From NCBI GenBank assembly GCA_040414495.1, contig JBEDUI010000292.1, positions 1 through 47,635 of the forward strand: a stretch of DNA of 47,635 nt, in the 5' to 3' direction. The notes under the pieces are model-generated. The model did not search any database. It was not told where the DNA came from and was given only the letters and a program-made list of their open reading frames with translations. This document shows, piece by piece, positions 35,850 through 44,817 of the stretch (position 1 is the first letter of the stretch; each line of letters starts with the position of its first letter). This DNA is from DATAVB01 sp040414495 (GTDB lineage Bacteria > Actinomycetota > Actinomycetes > Mycobacteriales > QHCD01). Position numbers and translations under genes: made by a program.

Positions 35850-38533
35850 GCCGACCCAGTACCCCGCTCGGTCACGAACGCCTCGGCCGCGCTGACCGCG
35901 TCCTTCATGCCGGCCGGGTCGGTGCCGCCGCCCTGGGCCAGGTCGGCCTTACCGCCACCGCGCCCGCTCACTGACGGGGCGAGCGCGCGCACGACGTCGC
36001 CGGCGGCCAGGCCGCGAGTCCGCGCCGGCTCGTTGGTCGCGGCCACGAACGACACCTTGCCTTCGGTGCTGCTGAGCAACACCACAATCCCCGGATGCAG
36101 CGAATCGAGCCGACCACGCACTTCGGCCGCCAACGACCGCAGGTCGCCCGCCGACACCCCGTCGGCCACGACCGACCCGACGAAGTTCACGTCACCGATG
36201 GAACGAGCCGAGTCTGCCAGCTGCGCCGCGGAGGACAACGCCGCCTCCGAACGCAGCGAGGCCAGGTCCTTCTCGGCCACCCGCAGCCGCTCCAGCAGGG
36301 TGCCGACCCGGTCCGGAACCTCTTCGGGCCGCGACTTCAACGTGGTGGCCAGCTGCGAGACGAGCAGGTGCTCGCGGTTCAGGTAGTCAAACGCGTCCTG
36401 CCCGACCAGCGCCTCGACCCGGCGTACGCCCTGGCCGATCGATGAGTCCGCCACGAGCTTGACCAGGCCCAGCTGGGCCGAGCGCAGCACGTGCGTACCC
36501 GCGCACAGCTCCAGCGAGTACCCCTCGCCAATGTCGACGACCCGCACCTCGTTGCCGTACTTCTCGCCGAACAACGCCATCGCGCCCATCCGGCGCGCCT
36601 CGTCCAGACCGGTGATGTACGCCTGCACGTCCAGGTCCTGGTTCAGCGAGGTGTTCACCTCGGCCTCGACCTCGGCCATCGCGCCGGCGGGCACCGACCC
36701 GGGCGAGGTGAAGTCGAACCGCAGCCGCCCCGGCGCGTTGAGCGAACCGGCCTGGTGCGCGGCATCGCCCAGCGCACCCCGGATCGCCCGGTGCACCAGG
36801 TGCGTCGCGGTGTGCGCGCGGGACACCGCCCGGCGTCGGTCGACGTCGATCTGCGCCCGCGCGGTGTCGCCGACCCGTACCTCGCCCTGGGTGACCTTCG
36901 ACCGGTGCACGATCAGCCCGGGAACCGGCTTCTGCACGTCGCTGACCGCCACCTCGCCACCGTCGACGGTCAGCGTGCCGTGGTCGGCCTGCTGACCACC
37001 GGCCTCGGCGTAGAACGGCGTCACGTCGAGCACCACGTCGACCTGGTCACCGACACCCGCGACCGGCACACTTTCCAGCCCGCGCAGCAACGCGATGACC
37101 TTCGACTCGCCCGCCACCTCGGCGTAGCCGGTGAACTCCGACGGACCGTGCTGGTCAAGCACCTGGCGGTAGGCCGACAGGTCGGCCACGTCGATCCGGC
37201 GCCCCCGGCTGTCCTCCTTGGCCCGATCCCGCTGCTCCTGCATGAGCCGGCGGAACTCGGTCTCGTCGACCGACACCCCCTGCTCGGCCGCCATTTCCAG
37301 GGTCAGCTCGATCGGGAAACCGTACCTGTCGTGCAGCGTGAACGCCCGCTCACCGGACAGCGTGCTGCTGCCAGCCGCCTTCGTCTGGCTGACCGCGGTG
37401 TCCAGGATCGTGGTGCCGGAGTGCAGCCGCTCCAAAAAGCGCTCTTCTTCGGCATAGGCGTATTCGGAGATCCGCTTGAAGTCGGTCTCCACCTCGGGAT
37501 ACGACGCCTTCATGCAGTCCCGCGAGACCGGCAGCAACTCCGGCAGCGCCGGCTCCTCGAACCCGAGCAGTCGGATAGAACGGACCGCGCGCCGGATGAT
37601 GCGGCGCAGCACGTAACCCTGCGCCTCGTTCGATGGCGTCGCGCCGTCCGCGATCAGCATCAACGCGGTACGGATGTGGTCGGCGATGATCCGGAACCGC
37701 ACGTCGTCGCCCGGGTGGGCACCGTACCGACGCCCGGTCAGCTCGGCCGCCTTGTCGATGACCGGATACACCTCGTCGATCTCGAACAGGTTGTCCACGC
37801 CCTGCAGCAGGTACGCGACCCGTTCCAGGCCCATGCCGGTGTCGATGTTCTTGCGCGGCAGCTCACCGAGAATCGGGAAATTGCCCTGCGCGTCGCTCGG
37901 CCCGCGCAGGTTCTGCATGAAGACCAGGTTCCAGATCTCCAGGTACCGGTCGCCGCTCGTGTCGACGCCCGGCCCGCCCTCGGGTCCGTAATCCGAGCCG
38001 CGGTCGACGAAGATCTCCGAGTCCGGACCACACGGGCCGGCCACGCCCATCGACCAGAAGTTGTCGTCCATGCCGAGCCGCACAATGCGTTCGTTCGGCA
38101 CGCCGATCACGTTGTGCCACAGGTGCGCGGCCTCGTCGTCGTCCTGGTAGATCGAGACCCACAGCTTCGATTCGTCGAAGCCGAAACCGCCATCGGCCTG
38201 GGATTTGGTGACCAATTCCCAGGCATAGCGCATCGCGCCTTCCTTGAAATAGTCACCGAACGAGAAATTCCCATTCATCTGGAAGAACGTGCCATGCCGG
38301 GTCGTCTTGCCGACCTCATCGATATCGATGGTGCGTACGCATTTCTGCACGCTGGTCGCACGCGTGAACGGCGGGGTCTGCTGGCCGGTGAAATACGGTA
38401 CGAACTGCACCATGCCGGCGTTGACGAACAACAGGTTCGGGTCGTCCAGGAGCAAACTGGCGCTCGGTACGAGGGTGTGATCGTTATTCGTGAAATGGTT
38501 AAGAAATCGCCGGCGAATCTCGGAAGTTTTCAT
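35846..38533 (-). CDS. alaS: Alanyl-tRNA synthetase
   Basis: It charges tRNA-Ala and edits Ser/Gly errors. The 895-aa product has a full domain set: class II core (MKTSEIRRRFLNHF, TSVQKCVRTIDIDEVGKTTR, GTFFQMNGNFSFGDYF), the editing domain with zinc ligands HTATHLVHRAIRG and CAGTHV, and the C-terminal DHHA1 domain (RGLAAGDVVRALAPSVSGRG, GKADLAQGGGTDPAG). Length is normal. It starts at ATG 38533, overlapping the DUF6167 gene by 4 nt. Confidence 0.98.
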   Translation of the reverse strand: MKTSEIRRRFLNHFTNNDHTLVPSASLLLDDPNLLFVNAGMVQFVPYFTGQQTPPFTRATSVQKCVRTIDIDEVGKTTRHGTFFQMNGNFSFGDYFKEGAMRYAWELVTKSQADGGFGFDESKLWVSIYQDDDEAAHLWHNVIGVPNERIVRLGMDDNFWSMGVAGPCGPDSEIFVDRGSDYGPEGGPGVDTSGDRYLEIWNLVFMQNLRGPSDAQGNFPILGELPRKNIDTGMGLERVAYLLQGVDNLFEIDEVYPVIDKAAELTGRRYGAHPGDDVRFRIIADHIRTALMLIADGATPSNEAQGYVLRRIIRRAVRSIRLLGFEEPALPELLPVSRDCMKASYPEVETDFKRISEYAYAEEERFLERLHSGTTILDTAVSQTKAAGSSTLSGERAFTLHDRYGFPIELTLEMAAEQGVSVDETEFRRLMQEQRDRAKEDSRGRRIDVADLSAYRQVLDQHGPSEFTGYAEVAGESKVIALLRGLESVPVAGVGDQVDVVLDVTPFYAEAGGQQADHGTLTVDGGEVAVSDVQKPVPGLIVHRSKVTQGEVRVGDTARAQIDVDRRRAVSRAHTATHLVHRAIRGALGDAAHQAGSLNAPGRLRFDFTSPGSVPAGAMAEVEAEVNTSLNQDLDVQAYITGLDEARRMGAMALFGEKYGNEVRVVDIGEGYSLELCAGTHVLRSAQLGLVKLVADSSIGQGVRRVEALVGQDAFDYLNREHLLVSQLATTLKSRPEEVPDRVGTLLERLRVAEKDLASLRSEAALSSAAQLADSARSIGDVNFVGSVVADGVSAGDLRSLAAEVRGRLDSLHPGIVVLLSSTEGKVSFVAATNEPARTRGLAAGDVVRALAPSVSGRGGGKADLAQGGGTDPAGMKDAVSAAEAFVTERGTGSA

Positions 38534-38838
38534 GACTTTCGCAGTTCCTTGGAATTGACACGGCGCGGGCCGCGTGAGCTGGTGTCGATGGCGGAATCGG
38601 GGTCGCCGGCAGCGCTGTCCAAGCCTGCGCTCTCCTTGAGCTCGACCTCGCGTTCCTTGGCCCCGGCCCGTGCGTCATCCACGAAGTCCCGGACGCTGTC
38701 CACCACCCGGCCGGCCGACTCCGACAGGGACTGGGTGATGCCCGTGGGGGTGAATCGCTCAGCGGTACGGGTGAGCTTCCGTACGACCAGTGCGCCGATC
38801 GAGGCCCCCATGGCCAGCCAAAAAGCTCGTCTGATCAT
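38530..38838 (-). CDS. DUF6167-like small membrane-anchored protein
   Basis: The 102-aa product begins with one hydrophobic helix (IRRAFWLAMGASIGALVVRK), followed by an amphipathic/coiled segment (LSESAGRVVDSVRDFVDDAR) and a charged tail. This matches the small actinobacterial family annotated DUF6167, which sits just before alaS. Function unknown. It starts at ATG 38838 with GGAGGTGG upstream and overlaps alaS by 4 nt. Confidence 0.85.
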   Translation of the reverse strand: MIRRAFWLAMGASIGALVVRKLTRTAERFTPTGITQSLSESAGRVVDSVRDFVDDARAGAKEREVELKESAGLDSAAGDPDSAIDTSSRGPRRVNSKELRKS

Positions 38839-38930
38839 CGTCCACCTCCCGGTCGTCCCCGAACGTTCAACACTCTCATCCTGGATACCTCATGGCCCTT
38901 GGCCCCGTCGTCCCAATTCTCGCCCGATGC

Positions 38931-39335
38931 CTAGCTGGCCTTGCGCAGCGCCCGGCTTTCCTTCTTCGCCAGCCGCTTCGCCTCGCTGACCCGGCGCTTC
39001 TTGGCGGCGCTGCGGATGCCGTGCGAGAAGGCGGCCACCTTCACCAATGGTCCGCCGACCGTCGAGGCGAACAGCGAGGTCATCGCGGCCGCGTTGGACG
39101 AGACCGACTGGGCGTTGGCGGCGATGTCGTCGACCCGCTCCAGTTCCTTGTTGACGGCCTCGACCGTGGTGGCCGCATTGGTCAGGATCGGACCGGCGCC
39201 CTCATGAGCCTTGCGGATCGCCAGCGTGGTCTCGTCGAGGGTACGGCCCAGCTTGAGGATCGGCACGGCGAGCAGTAACACCAAGAGCACGAACGCACCG
39301 GCCGCTACCACTGCGGCGATCTGGCCTACGGACAC
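38931..39335 (-). CDS. DUF948 protein
   Basis: The 134-aa product has an N-terminal membrane helix (AAVVAAGAFVLLVLLLAVPI) and a long helical region with TLAIRKAHEGAGPILTNAAT and VEAVNKELERVDDIAANAQS, typical of DUF948 proteins, which are thought to form periplasmic or cell-wall-facing coiled coils. The C-terminus is strongly basic. I start at GTG 39335 (VSVGQIAAVV) because GAGGGAG lies 7 nt upstream; ATG 39350 is the alternative. It precedes DUF6167 and alaS, as in many actinobacteria. Confidence 0.88.
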   Translation of the reverse strand: MSVGQIAAVVAAGAFVLLVLLLAVPILKLGRTLDETTLAIRKAHEGAGPILTNAATTVEAVNKELERVDDIAANAQSVSSNAAAMTSLFASTVGGPLVKVAAFSHGIRSAAKKRRVSEAKRLAKKESRALRKAS

Positions 39336-39497
39336 TCGCTGCTCCCTCATCGGACGTGTGTCGGCACTCTGGTCGCCCGCGACCTTATCCCTATGCCAGC
39401 CGCAGACCGTGACGGCATTCAGGCGTGGCGTGCTACCGATCATGCTCCGAACGTGACAAGAAAGCGTTTTGCCCGTGAAATCGGCTTTTCTTACGGC

Positions 39498-40838
39498 TTA
39501 GTCGCCGCGGATGATCTCCCGTAGCCGCGCCACCCGCTCCCCCAACGTGCGCTCGGCGCCGTACGTACTGGGTTGGTAATAGTCCCGGCCGACCACCGCG
39601 TCGGGCGCGTACTGCTGCGCGGCGACCGCACCGGGAACGTCGTGGCTGTAGATGTAATTGGCGCCGTGCTCGAGCCGGGCCGCGCCGGCGTAGTGCGCGT
39701 CGCGCATCGAGGACGGCACCGGACCGGCCAGGCCGCGGCGAATGTCGCCCAACGCGGAGTCGATCGCCACGACAGCCGAGTTCGACTTGGGCGCCAACGC
39801 CAGGTGAATCACCGCATGCGCCAGCGTGATCCGGCCCTCGGGCATACCGATCAACGCGACGATCTGGGCCGCGGCGGCCGCCACCTGGATCGAAGTCGGG
39901 TCGGCCATGCCGATGTCCTCGCTGGCCGATATCACCAGCCGCCGGGCGATGAACCGCGGATCCTCACCCGCCTCGATCATCCGGGCCAGGTAGTGCAGCG
40001 CAGCGTCCACATCGGACCCACGGATCGACTTGATGAACGCGCTGATCACGTCGTAGTGCTGGTCGCCGTCGCGGTCGTACCGCACCGCGGCCTGGTCGAC
40101 CGAGTCCTCGAGGGTCTTCAGGTCGATGCTCGGCTGCGCTTTGGCCTGGGCCGATCCGGCCGCCGCTTCCAACGCGGTCAGGGCGCGGCGGGCGTCGCCA
40201 CCAGCAATGCGCAGCAGATGGTCGAGCGCATCCTCATCCAGGGTCAGCGCGCCGCCCAGGCCGCGTTCGTCATTGAGGGCCCGGCTGATCAGCAGCCGAA
40301 TGTCGTCCTCGGACAACGGTTCGAGGGTCAGCAGGAGCGAACGAGACAGCAGCGGGGAAACGATGGAGAAGAACGGGTTCTCGGTCGTAGCCGCCACCAA
40401 CGTGACAACCCGGTCCTCGACCGCGCCGAGCAGCGAATCCTGCTGGGTCTTGGAAAAGCGGTGCACCTCGTCGATGAACAGTACGGTCTGCCGGCCGGAG
40501 AAGCCGAGTGCCCGGCGGGCCTCCTCGATGACGGCGCGGACGTCCTTCACACCGGCGTTGAGGGCGGAGAGTTGAACGAAGGTACGCCGGGTGGCTTGCG
40601 ATACGACGTGCGCGATCGTGGTCTTTCCGGTGCCCGGCGGTCCCCAGAGGATCAACGACATGGGGGCGTCGCCCTCGACCAGGCGGCGCAGTGGCGTGCC
40701 CGGCCCGAGCAGATGGCGTTGCCCGACGATCTCATCGAGGGTGCGCGGCCGCATCCGCACCGCGAGCGGTGCGTGCTCGGCGGTCTGCTGCGCCGCCGCG
40801 TCGTCGAAAAGACTTTCTTCCTGCACGCCGTTCGACAC
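39498..40838 (-). CDS. rarA: Replication-associated recombination protein RarA (MgsA)
   Basis: The 446-aa AAA+ ATPase is related to clamp-loader subunits and acts at stalled forks. It has MRPRTLDEIVGQRHLLGPGT, Walker A LILWGPPGTGKTTIAHVVSQ, Walker B TVLFIDEVHRF, sensor 1 LVAATTENPFFSIVSPLLSR and the C-terminal tetramer domain (ASEDIGMADPTSIQVAAAAA, GAARLEHGANYIYSHD). The start is GTG 40838 or GTG 40826; the latter has TAGTGT 8 nt upstream. It lies upstream of the DUF948-DUF6167-alaS run. Confidence 0.95.
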   Translation of the reverse strand: MSNGVQEESLFDDAAAQQTAEHAPLAVRMRPRTLDEIVGQRHLLGPGTPLRRLVEGDAPMSLILWGPPGTGKTTIAHVVSQATRRTFVQLSALNAGVKDVRAVIEEARRALGFSGRQTVLFIDEVHRFSKTQQDSLLGAVEDRVVTLVAATTENPFFSIVSPLLSRSLLLTLEPLSEDDIRLLISRALNDERGLGGALTLDEDALDHLLRIAGGDARRALTALEAAAGSAQAKAQPSIDLKTLEDSVDQAAVRYDRDGDQHYDVISAFIKSIRGSDVDAALHYLARMIEAGEDPRFIARRLVISASEDIGMADPTSIQVAAAAAQIVALIGMPEGRITLAHAVIHLALAPKSNSAVVAIDSALGDIRRGLAGPVPSSMRDAHYAGAARLEHGANYIYSHDVPGAVAAQQYAPDAVVGRDYYQPSTYGAERTLGERVARLREIIRGD

Positions 40839-40949
40839 TACCCGTCGGTACCGACCGGGGCCGGCAGCCAGTCCCGCGCCGAGTCCCGGCTTGGTCCGCG
40901 ATTCTCCCGGTTTGGCACCAAGCCTCAGCCATACTCGGCCTCGCCCTGG

Positions 40950-41007
40950 CCGTGATCGTGAGTGGATTTGGTACCGAATTCCGTATCAAATCCACTCATG
41001 ATCACGG
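40950..41007. repeat. Palindromic element, type A, copy 2
   Basis: Arms of 25 nt (40950-40974 and 40983-41007) pair with two mismatches around an 8-nt loop containing GAATTC. The arm reads CCGTGATCGTGAGTGGATTT. It matches copy 1 over the GTGAGTGGATTTGGTAC core. Confidence 0.85.
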
Positions 41008-41065
41008 TCGATCGGCCAGAACGAGGGCGTTGGCGCGACGCCACTCCAGGGAGCGCACCCCCATC

Positions 41066-41128
41066 CGCTCATGATCCTGATGGCGGTCGTCAACGACATG
41101 CGTACAAAAGCCATCACGATCATGAGCG
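41066..41128. repeat. Palindromic element, type B, copy 2
   Basis: Arms at 41066-41090 and 41104-41128 share CGCTCATGATC-TGATGGC, with the inner part less well paired. The middle reads GTCGTCAACGACATGCG, close to GTCGTCAACG in copy 1, and both copies continue into ACAAAAGCCATCACGATCA. Confidence 0.85.
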
Positions 41129-41175
41129 CGGCCGGGCGAAAAGGCGCTGCGGCCCACGTCCCCCGCTGAACGGGG

Positions 41176-42864
41176 TCAGAGCGGGGCGCCGTCCAGGAGC
41201 GAGAAGACCGGCTCCGGCCGGTGCACCCCACGCGGCCGGTATCCCAACTGCTCGGCCAACCCGACGTAGTCAGCCAGCAGCCATGTCGTGGCCAGCCACA
41301 TCTCCGTCCCCTGCAACCCGGGCGTACGACCCCGGCCCGGCCCGCCGGTCTCCAACTCGAAACTGAACCCGGCCCCGTCGACCCACGAGCGCAGTACCCG
41401 CTCCAACTGGCGCCGGGCCCACGCCTCGCCCTCCGCCCGCCGGTGACCGGTCTGCCTGCCGGTCAGCCAGAGCGGGTGGATGACGTCGAGGACGTTGCAG
41501 GCGTTGCCGCGATCGGGCCGGAAATACGCCGTGTCGCCCGCGTGCGTGAGCACCGTGTCAATGGCCCGCTCGGGATACGGCAGCGGCACCCCGAACTGGG
41601 CGTAGCTACCCCGGGTCAGTCGGTAGAACCCGTTGACCACCTGCATCCAGCGCGCGTCATCGTCGGGCTCGCCCCACATGCCGTGCGCGCGCCGGCACCG
41701 GCTGGTCAGCCAACCGAAGAGCGTCTCCACTTCGCCGCGTACGCCGAAATCCGCGAGATTGCGGTAAAACCCGGTCCCGATCGCGTCGATCCAGTGGCCG
41801 GCGCTCCACGCTCGCCGCTGCCACGGCAACCCGTCCAATTGCTCAATCAATTCGGCCGAACTCATATCGGCGATGGCGGAAATTGGGTACTCGAATGTAC
41901 TTCCCAACAATTGCAGCGCATATCCCACGCACAAAACGTGATACGACGCCTGCCCATCGGCCAATGTCGGCGGCCGGTCGTCGTCCAGTTCCGGTACGAG
42001 ACCGGTTTTGGGGTCCTGATCGGCCCGCAACCGTTCGATCAACTCCGCCGCGCTGGCCTGCGGCGGCGGGGCTCCGGTCAACAGGTCGGCGATCTCGACG
42101 GCATCGCACCACGCCCGCCGGGTCGGGTCGGCATCGGGCCGGTCCAGAAAACGACCGTCCACAAAGTATCGGGCCAGTACGTCCTGAGCCTGTTCCCGCG
42201 CCCGCGCGGCGAAATTGCTCAATCGCTGTCCCAGCGAATTATCGTCGCGAATCACCTTGCTATCCCGTCGGTCGCGAATCGGCCGGGCCGGATTCCCGGC
42301 TACGATTGTCCACTGTGGAACGTCTTTGGTGACGATCGCGCCGGCGCCGATTACCGCGTGGTCGCCAATCGTCACACCGTCCAGCACGACGGCGTTCGAG
42401 CCGATCCATACGTCGTCGCCGATCGTGATGCCCTTGACGCTGATCGGCTGCTGGCGCACCGGCCGGTCCGGGTCGGTCGAATGATTGAAGCCGAGCAGCG
42501 ACGCGTGCGCGCCGACCCGCACGCCGACACCCATCCGGATCGTGCCCCGGGCCACCGTGAACGGATTGAGCGTGCAGTGTTCGCCCATCTCGACGTCGTC
42601 GGTGACGTAGGCATGCGCGGCGATGTAGGAATGGTCGCCCATCCGCAACCGGTCCGGAAAGACCGCCGCCAGTTCGGAGACAAACACCGCTCCGGTCAAC
42701 TCGACATCGCCGCGCCGGGACAACTCATCCTGCAGGCGATGCTGGGCGGCCCAGTCCGCCTCCGACGCCGCGCGCCAGAAAATCCAGGGACAGAAGTCGA
42801 AACGGCTGCCGGCGGGAGCTTCAGACATTCGGCGCGCATGCCCTTCCGAGTAGTATCCGTGCAT
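41176..42864 (-). CDS. Hexapeptide-repeat acyltransferase fused to a large C-terminal domain
   Basis: The product is 562 aa from ATG 42864. Residues about 60-205 form a left-handed beta-helix acyltransferase (LbH): YIAAHAYVTDDVEMGEHCTL, ARGTIRMGVGVRVGAHASLL with GFNHS, then IGDDVWIGSNAVVLDGVTIG and GAGAIVTKDVPQW. The remaining ~350 residues contain YHVLCVGYALQLLGSTFEYP, QVVNGFYRLTRGSYAQFGVP and NACNVLDVIHPLWLTGRQTG, which look helical and may be an alpha/alpha-toroid; I cannot name this part. The substrate is unknown; sugar O-acetylation would be the default guess for the first domain. A TACGTT box 6 nt before ATG 42864 supports this start; ATG 42828 (MSEAPAG) is an alternative. Confidence 0.85.
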   Translation of the reverse strand: MHGYYSEGHARRMSEAPAGSRFDFCPWIFWRAASEADWAAQHRLQDELSRRGDVELTGAVFVSELAAVFPDRLRMGDHSYIAAHAYVTDDVEMGEHCTLNPFTVARGTIRMGVGVRVGAHASLLGFNHSTDPDRPVRQQPISVKGITIGDDVWIGSNAVVLDGVTIGDHAVIGAGAIVTKDVPQWTIVAGNPARPIRDRRDSKVIRDDNSLGQRLSNFAARAREQAQDVLARYFVDGRFLDRPDADPTRRAWCDAVEIADLLTGAPPPQASAAELIERLRADQDPKTGLVPELDDDRPPTLADGQASYHVLCVGYALQLLGSTFEYPISAIADMSSAELIEQLDGLPWQRRAWSAGHWIDAIGTGFYRNLADFGVRGEVETLFGWLTSRCRRAHGMWGEPDDDARWMQVVNGFYRLTRGSYAQFGVPLPYPERAIDTVLTHAGDTAYFRPDRGNACNVLDVIHPLWLTGRQTGHRRAEGEAWARRQLERVLRSWVDGAGFSFELETGGPGRGRTPGLQGTEMWLATTWLLADYVGLAEQLGYRPRGVHRPEPVFSLLDGAPL

Positions 42865-42870
42865 TGTTCG

Positions 42871-42876
42871 AACGTA
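42871..42876 (-). promoter_or_regulatory. -10 box, likely leaderless acyltransferase transcript
   Basis: TACGTT on the minus strand, 6 nt before ATG 42864. Confidence 0.4.
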
Positions 42877-43137
42877 TTGCTTCGTCAAGTCTTCACCGCC
42901 CCGTCCCGATCTTTCAAGGTCTTGCGGCTGTGCAACACCGCTGGTGACGGTCTTGGCCAACAAAACCGAATTTCAACTCACGGAATTCAACGAAAAGGCC
43001 ATCAGGAAATCAGATAGCGCTTTCCAAAGACTGACTGACGAGACGAATCGCAACCCAAGAGTTGGCCCGGACTTGTCAAAGCCTTGGGTGAGGCGTGAAC
43101 CAGCCCTCATCGCCCGGTACGGCAGCGCCTGCGGTCG

Positions 43138-43143
43138 TATCCT
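43138..43143 (+). promoter_or_regulatory. -10 box, likely leaderless GNAT transcript
   Basis: TATCCT, 7 nt before GTG 43151, with no ribosome binding site. Confidence 0.45.
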
Positions 43144-43150
43144 CGATCCC

Positions 43151-43903
43151 GTGCTCCGTACCATCACCGATCCCGGCGAGCTATCCGACGCCGAACCCCT
43201 CAACCGTTCCGGCCTCGTCCTGTCCGAGTTCCGCCGCGGCTGGAGCGATGCGGCGGCCGCCGTCTGGATCGGCGTACGGGACGGCGTGAGCAGGCTCACC
43301 GGCACCGGACAGCCCGAAGCGGTGGCGCACATTCTCGACCAGATCGCGGACGACCTCCCGTCCGAAGCGCATTTCAGCGTGCCCGCCGGTGCGGCCGGCC
43401 CATTGGCAATGCTCCGGAACATCACCCGGCAGAACGACTGGGAGCTGCGCTGGCTCACCACGGCTCCCCCGTCCGCGGCCGGCGAGGACAAGGTCGCGTG
43501 GCTGCCGCCGGATTCGGCCGAACTGACGGCGTTGATCGATTCGGCCTATCCGGCAGCCGAGGCCCGGCCCGGTGATCCGTCGGTACGGGGTTGGGCGGTG
43601 CTCCGGGATGACGCCGGCCAGTTGGTCGCGGCCGCGGCGGATACCTCCCGCCCGCGCACCGGGCGGATCTCGGCCGTCATGACTGCCCCGGCCGCGCGCG
43701 GACACGGATACGGCGCCGCCGTCACCACCGCGTTGTCCCGGCACCTCCTGAGCGAGTTCGACATGGTGCTGCTCGGACTCTATTTGGAGAACGACAAAGC
43801 CCGTCGGCTGTACGAACGCACCGGCTTTCACGGAAAGATGATCGTTACCTCCGGCCGGTGGACGCACGCCACGCGCCCGCCGGCCCCAACCAGCGAAGGA
43901 TAG
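43151..43903 (+). CDS. GNAT-family N-acetyltransferase
   Basis: The 250-aa product has its GNAT domain in the C-terminal half: RISAVMTAPAARGHGYGAAV contains the acetyl-CoA loop (A-R-G-H-G-Y-G), followed by VLLGLYLENDKARRLYERTG and FHGK, the classic motif B of N-acetyltransferases. The N-terminal half resembles a degenerate GNAT copy (ELSDAEPLNRSGLVLSEFRR). The substrate is unknown. I choose GTG 43151 over the longer frame because of the TATCCT box 7 nt upstream. The aldo/keto reductase begins 2 nt after its stop, so they form an operon. Confidence 0.87.
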   Translation: MLRTITDPGELSDAEPLNRSGLVLSEFRRGWSDAAAAVWIGVRDGVSRLTGTGQPEAVAHILDQIADDLPSEAHFSVPAGAAGPLAMLRNITRQNDWELRWLTTAPPSAAGEDKVAWLPPDSAELTALIDSAYPAAEARPGDPSVRGWAVLRDDAGQLVAAAADTSRPRTGRISAVMTAPAARGHGYGAAVTTALSRHLLSEFDMVLLGLYLENDKARRLYERTGFHGKMIVTSGRWTHATRPPAPTSEG

Positions 43904-43905
43904 GT

Positions 43906-44763
43906 ATGCAGACCCGTACCATCGGCAACATCACGGTCAGCGCGATCGGGCTTGGCGAAATGCCGATGTCCGTAGCCGGGCGGCCCGAAGAGGCCCGGTC
44001 GATCCGCACCATCCACCGGGCCCTCGAGCTAGGCATCAACTTCATCGACACCGCGGACTCGTACTGTCTGAACGAGCAGGAGAAGGGCCACGGCGAGCGT
44101 CTGGTGGCCAAGGCGTTGGCCAGTTCCGGCCGGGACACCTCCGACATTCTGGTCGCCACCAAGGGCGGCTCGATCCGTCCGGACGGCCGCTGGGAACACA
44201 ACGGCTCGCCGGACTACATCCGCTCGGCCTGCGAGGCCAGCCTGCGGGCGCTCGGCGTCGAGGCGATCGGGCTCTACCAGCACCACCGGCCCGACCCGAA
44301 GGTCCCGTACGCCGACACGATCGGCACATTCAAGGAACTGCACGATCAGGGGAAAGTCCGGCTGGTCGGCATTTCCAACGCGAACGTCGCCCAGATCGCG
44401 CAGGCTCAGGAGATTCTCGGCGACGCACTGGTCAGCGTGCAGAACCAGTTCGCGCCCAACTTCCGGTCCTCCGAGGACGAGCTGAAGTACTGCGCCGAGG
44501 CGGGCCTGGCGTTCCTGCCGTGGTCGCCGCTGGGCGGCATCAGCCGGGCCGGTGAGTTGGGTACCGCGCACGCCGCGTTCGCCGAGGTGGCGCAGGCGCA
44601 CGGCGTCAGCCCGCAGCAGGTCGCGCTGGCCTGGGAGCTGGCGAAATCCCCGGTCGTCATCCCGATTCCGGGGGCGAGCCGACCCGAGACGATCAGCGAC
44701 TCGGCCCAGGCGGCCGATCTGGTGCTGTCGGCCGAGGAGATCGCGAAACTCGACGCCGCGTAA
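43906..44763 (+). CDS. Aldo/keto reductase
   Basis: The 285-aa TIM-barrel oxidoreductase has the catalytic Tyr and Asp in GINFIDTADSYCLNEQEKGH, the Lys in SDILVATKGGSIRPDGRWEH, His in GLYQHHRPDPKVPYADTIGT, and the NADP-binding region PIPGASRPETISDSAQAADL. The substrate is unknown. The ATG at 43906 has GAAGGA upstream and lies 2 nt after the GNAT stop. The alternative earlier start would overlap GNAT. Confidence 0.93.
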   Translation: MQTRTIGNITVSAIGLGEMPMSVAGRPEEARSIRTIHRALELGINFIDTADSYCLNEQEKGHGERLVAKALASSGRDTSDILVATKGGSIRPDGRWEHNGSPDYIRSACEASLRALGVEAIGLYQHHRPDPKVPYADTIGTFKELHDQGKVRLVGISNANVAQIAQAQEILGDALVSVQNQFAPNFRSSEDELKYCAEAGLAFLPWSPLGGISRAGELGTAHAAFAEVAQAHGVSPQQVALAWELAKSPVVIPIPGASRPETISDSAQAADLVLSAEEIAKLDAA

Positions 44764-44776
44764 TTAATTCCGTACG

Positions 44777-44815
44777 AAAATCGGCCCCGGATTTACGTTA
44801 TCCGGGGCCGATTTT
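44777..44815. terminator. Bidirectional intrinsic terminator
   Basis: AAAATCGGCCCCGGAT (44777-44792) and ATCCGGGGCCGATTTT (44800-44815) form a perfect 16-bp stem with a 7-nt loop. A-runs and T-runs flank the GC core on both sides, so it works for both strands. It lies between the stops of the convergent aldo/keto reductase and aminotransferase genes. Confidence 0.92.
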
Positions 44816-44817
44816 AT

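Larger units (their letters stand above)
40839..41175. other. Intergenic region with the second palindrome pair
   Basis: This 337-base gap between rarA and the acyltransferase holds no gene I can support. It contains a type A palindrome (40950-41007) and a type B palindrome (41066-41128), in the same order and orientation as at 373-727. The rarA promoter should lie in 40839-40940. Confidence 0.7.
42865..43150. other. Divergent promoter region, acyltransferase / GNAT
   Basis: The gap between two divergent genes carries both -10 boxes (42871-42876 minus, 43138-43143 plus). An open frame continues upstream of the GNAT start through this gap but has no ribosome binding site, and its codon use is unlike the gene. 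Nothing else is recognised. Confidence 0.5.

Noticed and set aside
36491..38989. 832-aa open frame opposite alaS
   Set aside because: It runs antisense to a complete, motif-bearing alaS, with Arg/His/Val-rich shadow composition and no domain. Long antisense frames are common at this GC content.
41221..43017. 598-aa open frame opposite the acyltransferase gene
   Set aside because: Shadow; the acyltransferase strand has clear hexapeptide repeats.
42944..43150. 69-codon longer GNAT protein
   Set aside because: No ribosome binding site, atypical codons, and a -10 box sits directly before GTG 43151.
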